DNA from: an uncultured Lachnospiraceae bacterium
Lineage (GTDB): Bacteria > Bacillota > Clostridia > Lachnospirales > Lachnospiraceae
Length of the DNA stretch: 15,152 nucleotides
Assembly (NCBI GenBank): GCA_947631755.1
Contig: CANRMO010000038.1
Coordinates: forward strand, 1-15,152
Reading direction: 5' to 3'
Part shown: positions 7,051 through 13,741 of the stretch, in pieces
How positions within the stretch are numbered: position 1 is the stretch's first letter
How the letters are laid out: each line of letters starts with the position of its first letter
Made by a program: the position numbers and the translations under genes
The notes under the pieces: model-generated
Databases searched by the model: none
What the model was told of the DNA's origin: nothing
Seen by the model: the letters and a program-made list of their open reading frames with translations, nothing else

Positions 7051-8573
7051 TGATGTCTGCAATACCTTCAAAAACTGAAAAATGTAAGGGGGCGATGCTC
7101 GCATCTGCAATTGGGGACGCATTGGGGTGGCCGAATGAAGTGCGCGCAAAAAATACAGCAAGAAATTCGGATATAAAAAATACTTTTATTGAATGGAACC
7201 GGCGATGCGGGAGGCCGAACTGGCACAGTGAGAGGATCCTGCCGGGGGAATACAGCGATGACACACAAATGATCTTATGTGTTGCCAGAAGTATCATTGC
7301 AGAAGACTGGGAGACTATTTTCTGTAAAAATGAGCTGCCGTATTGGCTCCGTTATGAGCGCGGGGGCGGAGGTGCTTTGCTGAGGGCGGCAAAAGAGTAT
7401 GAGAAAGGGAATGTGGCATGGAAATCCGGCTATAAGAAAAAATATTTTGATGCGGGTGGGAACGGTGCGGTTATGCGTATTCTTCCACATGTTATAAGAT
7501 GTACGGACGGGGGCGGCCTGGAGGAACTTATGAGGGACGTTGTGAGAGATTGTATCATTACTCACGGGCATCCCAGGGCAATTCTGGGGGCGACCTGTTA
7601 TGCGTATGCGCTATATTATCTGTTAAATAAAGATACGGTGCTGGCGTACGGGGAATTGGTGGACGTGGTTCTTGACGGAGAAAAAGTGTGGGGCAGGATA
7701 CCAGAGGATGCCTCCCTTGATGAGTGGAGAGAAGCTGCGAAGAGCTGTGCAGGCTATGGCTATAGTGATGAATGGAACCGCACTCGGAATGGAATGCTGG
7801 ATCAGCTTAACTATATAAAAGATTCTTTGAAAAAGGGACTGTTGATAGAAGACAATAAAGTTCTGACTAAATTAGAATGTTTTAGCAAAGTCAATGGAGC
7901 CGGGGATGTGGCAGTCCTGACGGCCATCTATCTCGCTTCAAAATATGCAAATAACCCGGTAATGGGAATTAGGATTCCGGCCTTTTCTTTTGGGGGTGAT
8001 ACGGACACAATAGCGTCGATAGCGGGCGGGCTTCTTGGGATGCTGTCGGGGAGTGAATGGATACCGGCGGAGTGGAGACTCGTACAAGATTATGATTGTA
8101 TTATCCAGGTGACGGAACTTCTCCTCTCAGAAAAAATGAGAGAGGCTACAAAGGAATTAGTATCGGCAATGAAAACGAAATACAATGACTGGATCAGTAC
8201 ACCCATTGGGAAAATGCGTTTTATTGATGATGAGATTTTGGAGAGTGGGAAAAATGTTATTGTTAAAATCAGTAAGTGGCAGTCCATATTGGGACAGACA
8301 TTTTATTTCAAAAAATATATAAAAAGAAGTGACGTTATAAAGAAAGGAAATGACAAGAAAAGAGAGGAAGATAGGAGAGTTACACAGTGTATCTTAACCT
8401 CAGACAGCATAAATAAACTGTTGGAAAAACCAGAATTACAAAAAATAACATTCAAGAAAGTGTTAAGGGTTTTGAATGCTCTTCTGTTGGGAACAGACAG
8501 CGGGGAGGATATAGCGAAAAAGTTGAATGTGGATATTTCAGTTGTTGAAACACTCCGAAAGCAGCTGAAATAA
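7050..8573 (+). CDS. ADP-ribosylglycohydrolase (DraG/ARH family) with C-terminal HTH-like extension, probable antitoxin
   Basis: ATG 7050 overlaps the upstream stop (TAATG), with GGAGGAGGAG at 7038-7047; ATG 7053 is equally possible, and ATG 7029 and 7035 lie at or before that site. The product is 507 residues. The DraG fold covers about 10-358 with every dimetal motif intact: GAMLASAIGDALGWPNE (14-30), YSDDTQM (68-74), GGNGAVMRILP (136-146), HGHPRA (172-177) and GGDTDTIASIAGG (315-327). Such enzymes remove ADP-ribose from Arg, Ser or nucleic acids. Together with the DarT-like neighbour this suggests it reverses the toxin's mark, a role usually held by the macrodomain protein DarG (inference). 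Residues 360-507 are an extra region rich in Lys. Its end, LNALLLGTDSGEDIAKKLNV plus following residues (475-505), reads like a helix-turn-helix and could bind DNA or the operon promoter. Confidence 0.88.
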   Translation: MMSAIPSKTEKCKGAMLASAIGDALGWPNEVRAKNTARNSDIKNTFIEWNRRCGRPNWHSERILPGEYSDDTQMILCVARSIIAEDWETIFCKNELPYWLRYERGGGGALLRAAKEYEKGNVAWKSGYKKKYFDAGGNGAVMRILPHVIRCTDGGGLEELMRDVVRDCIITHGHPRAILGATCYAYALYYLLNKDTVLAYGELVDVVLDGEKVWGRIPEDASLDEWREAAKSCAGYGYSDEWNRTRNGMLDQLNYIKDSLKKGLLIEDNKVLTKLECFSKVNGAGDVAVLTAIYLASKYANNPVMGIRIPAFSFGGDTDTIASIAGGLLGMLSGSEWIPAEWRLVQDYDCIIQVTELLLSEKMREATKELVSAMKTKYNDWISTPIGKMRFIDDEILESGKNVIVKISKWQSILGQTFYFKKYIKRSDVIKKGNDKKREEDRRVTQCILTSDSINKLLEKPELQKITFKKVLRVLNALLLGTDSGEDIAKKLNVDISVVETLRKQLK

Positions 8574-8605
8574 TATAGAAGAACATGGGATAACTGCATT
8601 TTTCA

Positions 8606-8634
8606 TTGACATTTTCTAATATCAATACTATAAT
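8606..8634 (+). promoter_or_regulatory. Consensus sigma-A promoter of thrS
   Basis: TTGACA (8606-8611) and TATAAT (8629-8634) both match consensus perfectly with a 17-nt spacer. Transcription should start near 8641, at the 5' edge of the T-box. It begins only 32 bp after the ARH stop, and no terminator lies between, so the upstream operon probably also reads into this leader. Confidence 0.92.
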
Positions 8635-8637
8635 AAC

Positions 8638-8890
8638 GATAACACGTTGAGGAGACGAGTAGGACATCTTTTCCCATGCCAGAGAGAAACACAGTCTGCT
8701 GGGAGTGTTTTCATGGGCAGTGTCTGAAGACCAGCTCCGAGTGGCCCCAATCCGGCCCGGTCTGATACCGTTATCATCTAAATGAAGCCGGGCGGCGATC
8801 ATATTCGACGTCAAAAAGGGTGGAACCGCGAGATTGACAGGTCTCGTCCCTTCTTAAATCCAGTATTTAGGGAGGGACGGGATTTTTTGG
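8638..8890 (+). promoter_or_regulatory. T-box riboswitch (threonine) upstream of thrS
   Basis: The leader carries the canonical T-box sequence AAAGGGTGGAACCGCG (8815-8830), whose TGGA would pair with the UCCA end of uncharged tRNA. GATAAC (8638-8643) can pair with GTTATC (8770-8775) at the foot of Stem I. The preceding ACC (8767-8769) is a threonine codon in the expected place for the specifier, a position inferred by eye. The antiterminator can form from AAGGG (8816-8820) with CCCTT (8848-8852), competing with the terminator listed below. Uncharged tRNA-Thr should therefore raise thrS expression. Confidence 0.92.
8842..8888 (+). terminator. T-box-controlled transcription terminator
   Basis: Bases 8842-8859 pair with 8865-8882 (18 pairs including a few G-T) around the loop CCAGT. 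TTTTTT follows at 8883-8888. The 5' arm overlaps the antiterminator partner CCCTT, as T-box control requires. Confidence 0.93.
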
Positions 8891-8920
8891 TTATTTTAAG
8901 AGAGAAAGGAAATGAGGGTA

Positions 8921-10873
8921 ATGAAGGTTACATTGAAAGATGGCTCCAGTAAGGAGTACAGTCAGGCGATGTCAGTCATTGACATCGCGAAAGATATCAG
9001 TGAGGGACTGGCAAGAGTTGCCTGTGTTGCTGAGCTGGATGGCCGGGTGGTCGATCTGCGCACAGTTGTGGACGGGGAGCATGAGCTGAATATCCTCACA
9101 TTTGACAGTGACGAGGGGAAAGCAGCCTACCGCCACACGGCATCCCATGTGCTGGCCCAGGCAGTCAAACGTCTGTATCCCGAGGCAAAATGCGCGATCG
9201 GGCCATCTATCGAAGATGGATTTTACTATGATTTTGATATGCCGTCCTTAGACCGGGAGGCACTGGATGGAATTGAGAAAGAGATGAAAAAAATTGTGAA
9301 AGAGGGCGCCTCCCTGGAGCGGTTTACCCTGCCCCGGGCGGAGGCGATCCGGCTGATGCAGGAGCGGGAAGAGCCGTATAAGGTGGAGTTGATTGAGGAT
9401 CTGCCGGAGGATGCGGAGATATCTTTCTACCAGCAGGGGGACTTCATTGATTTGTGCGCCGGCCCCCATCTGATGAGCACAAAACCGCTGAAGGCAATGA
9501 AACTCATTTCATCTTCCGGTGCATACTGGAGAGGCAGTGAGAAAAATAAAATGCTGACCCGCGTGTACGGCACGGCATTTACAAAAAAAGCAGATCTGGA
9601 TGCCCATTTGGAGCATCTGGAGGACATAAAAAAGCGCGACCACAACAAGCTCGGCCGTGAACTGGAGCTGTTTACGACGGTTGATGTGATCGGGCAGGGA
9701 CTTCCGCTCATCATGCCAAAGGGCGAGATTATTATCCGCACGATGCAGCGCTGGATCGAGGATGAGGAAGAGAAGCGGGGCTACATGAGGACAAAGACCC
9801 CGCTCATGGCAAAGTCAGACCTCTATCGGATTTCCGGCCACTGGGATCACTACAAAGAGGGCATGTTCGTCCTGGGGGATGAGGAAAAAGAGAGAGAAGT
9901 TCTCGCTCTCCGCCCGATGACCTGCCCGTTCCAGTATTATGTATATAAGGCGAGCCAGAAATCCTACCGCGACCTGCCCTGCCGTTATGGCGAGACATCT
10001 ACCTTATTCCGGAATGAGGATTCCGGCGAGATGCACGGCCTCACCCGTGTCCGCCAGTTTACGATCTCCGAGGGGCATCTGATCGTGAGGCCGGATCAGA
10101 TGGTGAAAGAATTTAAGGACTGTATCGCGCTGGCGCAGTATTGCCTGAAAACACTTGGGGTGGAGGAAGATGTCACCTATCATTTATCTAAATGGGATCC
10201 GGCGGATCAGGAGAAATATATCGGTGAGCCGGAGGTCTGGGAGGAGACGGAGGAATCCATCCGCCAGATTTTGAAAGAACTGGATATCCCGTTTGTGGAA
10301 GATGTGGGCGAGGCCGCTTTCTACGGCCCGAAAGTGGATATCAATGCAAGAAATGTGTACGGCAAGGAAGACACGATGATTACGATCCAGTGGGATGCTT
10401 TGCTGGCGGAGCAGTTTGATATGTATTATATCGATGAGAACGGTGAGAAAACCCGCCCGTATATCATCCACAGGACGTCCATGGGCTGTTACGAGAGGAC
10501 GCTGGCATGGCTGATTGAGAAATATGCCGGGGCTTTCCCGACCTGGCTTGCGCCGGAACAGGTCCGGGTGCTTCCGATTTCCGAGAAATATCTGGATTAT
10601 GCAAAGCGCGTGGAAGATGAGCTGAAAGAAAACGGTATCCGCTGTATGGTGGATGAGCGCTCCGAGAAGATCGGCTATAAAATACGGGAGGCAAGGCTGA
10701 AAAAGGTGCCATATATGATCGTTGTGGGGCAGAAGGAAGAAGAAGAACAGGTAATTTCCCTGCGCAGCCGTTTCCGCGGCGACGAGGGGCAGATGGAACT
10801 TAAAAGTTTTATAGAAAATATCTCCTCGGAAATCCGCAGGAAAGAGATACGGAAAGTGGAAGTGGAGAATTAA
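8921..10873 (+). CDS. thrS: Threonyl-tRNA synthetase
   Basis: Charges tRNA-Thr with threonine in the cytoplasm. ATG 8921 (MKVTLKDGS) is preferred over ATG 8912, since AAGGA (8906-8910) abuts the latter and is 10 nt from the former. The 650-residue product has the full family architecture: an N-terminal TGS domain (1-60); an editing domain with HTASH (72-76) and CAGPH (179-183); a class II catalytic core with RPMTCP, FRNEDSGEMHGLTRVRQF and the motif-3 ER; and an anticodon-binding domain (about 545-640). The zinc ligands by alignment are Cys335, His386 and His517. The core differs from the E. coli type (GETSTLFRNED, RTSMGCYERTLAWL), a divergent variant that nevertheless keeps all catalytic ligands. 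It is controlled by the T-box just upstream. Confidence 0.98.
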   Translation: MKVTLKDGSSKEYSQAMSVIDIAKDISEGLARVACVAELDGRVVDLRTVVDGEHELNILTFDSDEGKAAYRHTASHVLAQAVKRLYPEAKCAIGPSIEDGFYYDFDMPSLDREALDGIEKEMKKIVKEGASLERFTLPRAEAIRLMQEREEPYKVELIEDLPEDAEISFYQQGDFIDLCAGPHLMSTKPLKAMKLISSSGAYWRGSEKNKMLTRVYGTAFTKKADLDAHLEHLEDIKKRDHNKLGRELELFTTVDVIGQGLPLIMPKGEIIIRTMQRWIEDEEEKRGYMRTKTPLMAKSDLYRISGHWDHYKEGMFVLGDEEKEREVLALRPMTCPFQYYVYKASQKSYRDLPCRYGETSTLFRNEDSGEMHGLTRVRQFTISEGHLIVRPDQMVKEFKDCIALAQYCLKTLGVEEDVTYHLSKWDPADQEKYIGEPEVWEETEESIRQILKELDIPFVEDVGEAAFYGPKVDINARNVYGKEDTMITIQWDALLAEQFDMYYIDENGEKTRPYIIHRTSMGCYERTLAWLIEKYAGAFPTWLAPEQVRVLPISEKYLDYAKRVEDELKENGIRCMVDERSEKIGYKIREARLKKVPYMIVVGQKEEEEQVISLRSRFRGDEGQMELKSFIENISSEIRRKEIRKVEVEN

Positions 10874-10889
10874 CTGACAGTGGAGAGAG

Positions 10890-10914
10890 GGGCGCTGCGC
10901 GGCCGCGGGCGCCC
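10890..10914 (+). other. GC-rich stem-loop between thrS and the next gene
   Basis: GGGCGC (10890-10895) pairs with GCGCCC (10909-10914), and the GC-rich loop can pair further. No T-run follows and the next gene's GGGAAGGAG starts at 10915, so it may tune read-through or translation rather than terminate. Confidence 0.35.
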
Positions 10915-10928
10915 GGGAAGGAGAACAA

Positions 10929-11231
10929 ATGGAGAATAAAACAAACTGGCAGGCGATCGTGTCGCTGGTCCTGTCGATCATTTCTATTTTGTGCTGTTGT
11001 TTCTGGTACATCGCGCTGATTGTCGCTGTCGCGGCTGTCATTTTTGGGATCTGGGGACTCTGTAACGGAAAGCCGGGACTCAGGGACGCAGCCGCGGCCG
11101 GGATCGTTGTCGGGTCGGTAGGAGTGGCGCTCGCCGTGGCGACTGCCATATTTACTATTATGTTTTATGCAAATGCACAGGCCGGTGGGGTGGAATTGTC
11201 CATGTTGACAGAGTTTGGCCGGATGCTGTAA
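10929..11231 (+). CDS. Small DUF4190-like membrane protein
   Basis: The 100-residue protein has two predicted membrane helices (about 9-43 and 58-82) joined by a short loop, IWGLCNGKPGLRDA. This is the DUF4190 pattern, with a Cys-rich first helix (LCCCFWY). ATG 10929 has AAGGAG (10918-10923) at 5 nt. It follows thrS by 55 nt without a clear terminator and is followed 23 nt later by a larger protein of the same type, so thrS and both small genes may share transcripts. Function is unknown; these proteins are thought to be small envelope components. Confidence 0.8.
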   Translation: MENKTNWQAIVSLVLSIISILCCCFWYIALIVAVAAVIFGIWGLCNGKPGLRDAAAAGIVVGSVGVALAVATAIFTIMFYANAQAGGVELSMLTEFGRML

Positions 11232-11254
11232 TGTGAAAGGAGGACGAGAGGGAA

Positions 11255-11728
11255 ATGGAAGACGGAAACAGAGAAACGATAAATAGCGGATCACAGGGAC
11301 GTTTTGACCAGCCGCTGTCATACCGGCCGCAGTATGACAACCCAAAGACAGAAGAGAATAAAAAGCATTTTGGACTGGCGCTCGCCTCCCTTATTCTCAG
11401 TGGATTGTCGCTGCTGTGCTGCTGTATGTGCGGACTGGGGATCATACCGGCTCTGATCGGCGCGATATTTGGGTTGATCGCTCTCATAAAAGGAAAAGAG
11501 AGCGTGCGCGTTATGGGGATTGTCGGCTTGATTCTGGGCATTATCGGGGTTGCGGTAAATGCGTTTATGCTATTTACGATTGGCATGATGATCGAGTGGG
11601 GGAATATTACGCCGGAAAACCTGAATAGTATTCAGTATGTAGATCCAAACAGCGAGGAAGAGATGCTCGACTGGATGCAGCAATTTTTTAAGATTGATAT
11701 AAAATCAAGTTATTACCAGAGTTACTAA
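11255..11728 (+). CDS. DUF4190-domain membrane protein
   Basis: The 157-residue product has a hydrophilic N-terminus (about 1-35), two membrane helices (about 40-75 and 86-113) around IALIKGKESVRVMG, and a soluble acidic C-terminal tail (about 115-157). The core aligns by eye with the preceding 100-residue protein (LLCCCMC against LCCCFWY), which suggests a duplication with added ends. AAAGGAGG lies at 11236-11243 and GAGAGGG at 11247-11252, before ATG 11255. The stop is 3 nt from that of the convergent minus-strand gene, with no terminator between. Function unknown. Confidence 0.8.
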   Translation: MEDGNRETINSGSQGRFDQPLSYRPQYDNPKTEENKKHFGLALASLILSGLSLLCCCMCGLGIIPALIGAIFGLIALIKGKESVRVMGIVGLILGIIGVAVNAFMLFTIGMMIEWGNITPENLNSIQYVDPNSEEEMLDWMQQFFKIDIKSSYYQSY

Positions 11729-11731
11729 AGA

Positions 11732-12142
11732 TCAACGGGATGTTGCTATTAATACATTTTTCAGGACGCACTGGATCAGAATAATGGCAATGCCTACATA
11801 GGCATAGGCTGTGTGGAAATGCATGACAGGCAGATCTGCGCGGCCTTTGTTTTTGTGTGCCACAAAGGTGTTCCACGTGAGATAGACAGTGAAACCGATG
11901 GCGGTGTAGGGGACAAAGGCGTGATTTTTGATGCTTGTGAGGAGATCGCCACGGGCCAGGGCGCAGACAGCGTGAGTGCCGCCGCAGCCAGGACAGTAAT
12001 ATCCTGTGAGTGCGTGGAATGAACAGGGAAACGGCAGATCCGTCGGGGCCCGCCCGGTGAGCGACTGAAAAATACCCAGCAAAACAAGGCCGCCGATGAG
12101 GACCCAGCCTGCAATATAGAAAAAACGATCCGTTTGTGTCAT
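11732..12142 (-). CDS. DUF2752 membrane protein (CPGCGGT motif)
   Basis: The 136-residue product has three predicted membrane segments (about 8-27, 74-93 and 112-132). The family motif YYCPGCGGTHAVCAL sits at about 48-62, with further Cys at 40 and 59. The paired cysteines could bind metal or be redox active; DUF2752 function is not established. The start has AGGGGGAG about 7 nt upstream on the minus strand. It runs convergent to the DUF4190 gene and divergent from the DUF4234 gene, in a cluster with a second DUF2752 gene at 12963-13415. Confidence 0.87.
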   Translation of the reverse strand: MTQTDRFFYIAGWVLIGGLVLLGIFQSLTGRAPTDLPFPCSFHALTGYYCPGCGGTHAVCALARGDLLTSIKNHAFVPYTAIGFTVYLTWNTFVAHKNKGRADLPVMHFHTAYAYVGIAIILIQCVLKNVLIATSR

Positions 12143-12290
12143 CTGTGTTCTCCCCCTCTGTGTTTTTGTACAAATGGATGACTTATTAAGAGATAGTATC
12201 AGTGTACATTATTTTCGGGGAGAAGTCTATGGGATTCTTTAGGATGGAAAATTTTTGAAATTTATTCTGCACGGATTTTCCAACAGGATA

Positions 12291-12319
12291 TTGACAAACT
12301 ATAATGCAGGGTGTATAAT
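12291..12319 (+). promoter_or_regulatory. Consensus promoter for the DUF4234 gene
   Basis: TTGACA (12291-12296) and TATAAT (12314-12319) are perfect consensus with a 17-nt spacer. The implied leader is about 185 nt. The gap 12143-12511 otherwise holds the minus-strand gene's upstream region; I see no RNA gene or further clear motif in it. Confidence 0.88.
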
Positions 12320-12511
12320 TTTGTCGTTACATGCCGATGGAAGGTGCTTGGGACATTTTCACAGACTAAAATGATCTATGAGATTTATCTGTAGATGGGA
12401 AATGAGCGATTATTTTATGTACATCTGCAATAAGAAAGCATGATATCCGGGAAGCGGTAATAAAATTAACTATGAGTCAAACTCAAATTATTGAAAGAAG
12501 GAGAAAGCAAA

Positions 12512-12850
12512 ATGGAAAGAAGTATTGCACAGTGTATTATTTTATCAATCGTCACCTGCGGTATTTATGGACTTTACTGGTTTATAAAGCTGACAGATGA
12601 GACAAATGAACTGTCCGGCCAGGAAGGGACTGCCGGTGTGACGGCACTTATCCTCACGATTGTAACATGCAATATCTACGGTTGGTTCTGGGCTTATAAA
12701 CAGGGCGAGAAAGTAGCGATCATGCGCCAGAAGAGGGGCGAGCAGGATTCCAGCACTTCCATTCTGTATCTGGTTCTGTGCTTTGTCGGCCTTGGCATTG
12801 TTGCCTATGCTCTGATGCAGGATGAGATCAATAAGACCGTAGCTGCATAA
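12512..12850 (+). CDS. DUF4234-domain membrane protein
   Basis: The 112-residue product starts at ATG 12512, with AAGGAG (12498-12503) 8 nt upstream; the in-frame ATG 12491 lies before that site. It has three hydrophobic segments. The first two contain an internal repeat, SIVTCGIYGLYWFIK (about 12-26) and TIVTCNIYGWFWAYK (about 48-62), the hallmark of DUF4234; the third is about 81-100. It has its own strong promoter and terminator. DUF4234 proteins often sit beside DUF2752 and DUF4190/TM2-type genes, as here. The function is unknown, probably envelope-related. Confidence 0.87.
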   Translation: MERSIAQCIILSIVTCGIYGLYWFIKLTDETNELSGQEGTAGVTALILTIVTCNIYGWFWAYKQGEKVAIMRQKRGEQDSSTSILYLVLCFVGLGIVAYALMQDEINKTVAA

Positions 12851-12889
12851 TGTAAGCCACAGCGGTACATAAAATTATTGAAGAGAGAG

Positions 12890-12948
12890 CCCCGATCGGC
12901 GGCGGTCAATGGCAGAGTGCCAGATGGCTGGGTGCGGTCGGGGTTTTT
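12890..12948 (+). terminator. Terminator of the DUF4234 gene
   Basis: CCCCGATCG (12890-12898) pairs with CGGTCGGGG (12935-12943) with one G-T, and TTTTT follows. The long loop contains its own hairpin, TGGCA/TGCCA (12910-12922). It lies between two convergent genes; the opposite strand lacks a good T-run. Confidence 0.8.
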
Positions 12949-12962
12949 ATGTAAAGGGAAAG

Positions 12963-13415
12963 TCATCCGCCCTGCGGGGCAAAGAGCCGTGCCAGAGTGC
13001 AAAAGATCCAGCCCTCGGTGGGCCTGGCGCAGACAAGCATTTCGGCCGGGTTCAGCAGGCGGATCAGATAGACAAGAATAAACAGTGCGCAGAAGACTGT
13101 GAGAAAGTGGTCAAAAGTCCGGCGGGATATCCGTGAACTCTCACGGAGAAACCAAAAGACGGCCAGGACGGGCAGCAGCCACCACAGGGGATGAAAGGCG
13201 AATGCGCGGGGGAAATCCAGGCGGAGCACACAGAACAGTGCCCGGGACATGCCGCATCCGGGGCAGTTGATCCCGGTCATGAAGTGGATCGGGCAGCCGA
13301 CGCCGAGGTATGCTTCGGCAAAGACAACAGCGCCCAGTGAGCAGAGCAGAGACAGCGTCGGGATGTTTGCATATTTTTTTGCAACGGATAACATGTCTGA
13401 AAATAATTGTTTCAT
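12963..13415 (-). CDS. DUF2752 membrane protein (CPGCGMSRA motif)
   Basis: The 150-residue product has about three membrane segments (22-40, 77-89 and 104-122). The family motif GINCPGCGMSRALFCVL lies at about 48-64, and Cys41 sits in GVGCPIHF. AAGGAG (minus strand, 13425-13430) is 9 nt before the start. It is a paralogue of the minus-strand gene at 11732-12142, with the same layout but only weak sequence similarity outside the motif. A candidate promoter lies in the gap toward infC. No established function. Confidence 0.87.
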   Translation of the reverse strand: MKQLFSDMLSVAKKYANIPTLSLLCSLGAVVFAEAYLGVGCPIHFMTGINCPGCGMSRALFCVLRLDFPRAFAFHPLWWLLPVLAVFWFLRESSRISRRTFDHFLTVFCALFILVYLIRLLNPAEMLVCARPTEGWIFCTLARLFAPQGG

Positions 13416-13447
13416 AGCGGAGGGCTCCTTTTTTTCCTGATAGGATG

Positions 13448-13477
13448 ATTATACAGGATATGGGCCTGGGAAAGCAA
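13448..13477 (-). promoter_or_regulatory. Candidate promoter for the second DUF2752 gene
   Basis: On the minus strand TATAAT (complement of 13448-13453) is preceded at 18 nt by TTGCTT (complement of 13472-13477). The -10 is perfect and the -35 partial. It is back to back with the infC promoter, 20 bp away. Confidence 0.55.
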
Positions 13478-13496
13478 CAATAAACGAAAAAAATCC

Positions 13497-13525
13497 TTGA
13501 CACCCCGCAGAGGGCGTGCTATAAT
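13497..13525 (+). promoter_or_regulatory. Consensus promoter of the infC operon
   Basis: TTGACA (13497-13502) and TATAAT (13520-13525) are perfect consensus with a 17-nt spacer. The start of transcription should be near 13532, leaving a leader of about 210 nt before infC. Confidence 0.93.
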
Positions 13526-13632
13526 GCTATCGGTATTGAAAAGCAGAGTTATCCACTCTCACCCTGCCGTACAGAAATGTCACGCGTCAGTGGTCACACC
13601 TTTTAAAAACAATGGGTTTGAGTTCTAGTTAT

Positions 13633-13672
13633 GTGGATAGCTGGCTTATAAAAGCAGTTATCTACTTTTTTT
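13633..13672 (+). terminator. Attenuator terminator in the infC leader
   Basis: GTGGATAGCTG (13633-13643) pairs with CAGTTATCTAC (13655-13665), eleven pairs with two G-T. TTTTTTT follows at 13666-13672. It lies upstream of infC in the same transcript, which marks it as regulatory. Confidence 0.85.
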
Positions 13673-13692
13673 ATGTCTGTAGATACAGATGC

Positions 13693-13729
13693 TTTCTGTT
13701 GATGGTTTCTGTTGATAGTTTCTGTTAGG
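13693..13729 (+). repeat. Tandem 13-bp repeat before the infC ribosome binding site
   Basis: TTTCTGTTGATGG (13693-13705) and TTTCTGTTGATAG (13706-13718) differ at one base. A third, partial unit, TTTCTGTTAGG (13719-13729), runs into the AGGAGG (13727-13732). Confidence 0.85.
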
Positions 13730-13741
13730 AGGTAAGGAACA

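Larger units (their letters stand above)
13532..13741 (+). promoter_or_regulatory. infC-rpmI-rplT leader (L20-leader-like attenuator)
   Basis: The long leader contains two exclusive pairings. AGTTATCCAC (13547-13556) can pair over ten bases with GTGGATAGCT (13633-13642). The same GTGGATAGCTG instead forms the left arm of the terminator at 13633-13672. In Bacillus subtilis the same operon is attenuated in its leader by ribosomal protein L20 (bL20), so feedback by the L20 encoded here is likely, though binding cannot be seen. A 13-bp tandem repeat (13693-13729) lies between terminator and ribosome binding site. Confidence 0.75.

Noticed and set aside
10184..11149. A 321-codon open frame on the minus strand across the end of thrS and the next gene
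   Set aside because: It overlaps thrS and a DUF4190-like gene, both well supported, has no ribosome binding site, and its His/Pro/Leu-rich composition is typical of the complement of GC-rich coding DNA.
11158..11586. Minus-strand frame of 142 codons opposite the DUF4190 gene
   Set aside because: It is a shadow of a supported membrane-protein gene and shows no motif or start signal of its own.
12878..13136. Plus-strand frames overlapping the terminator and the DUF2752 gene's 3' end
   Set aside because: One runs through the terminator stem and both lie opposite a supported DUF2752 gene; the composition is not protein-like.
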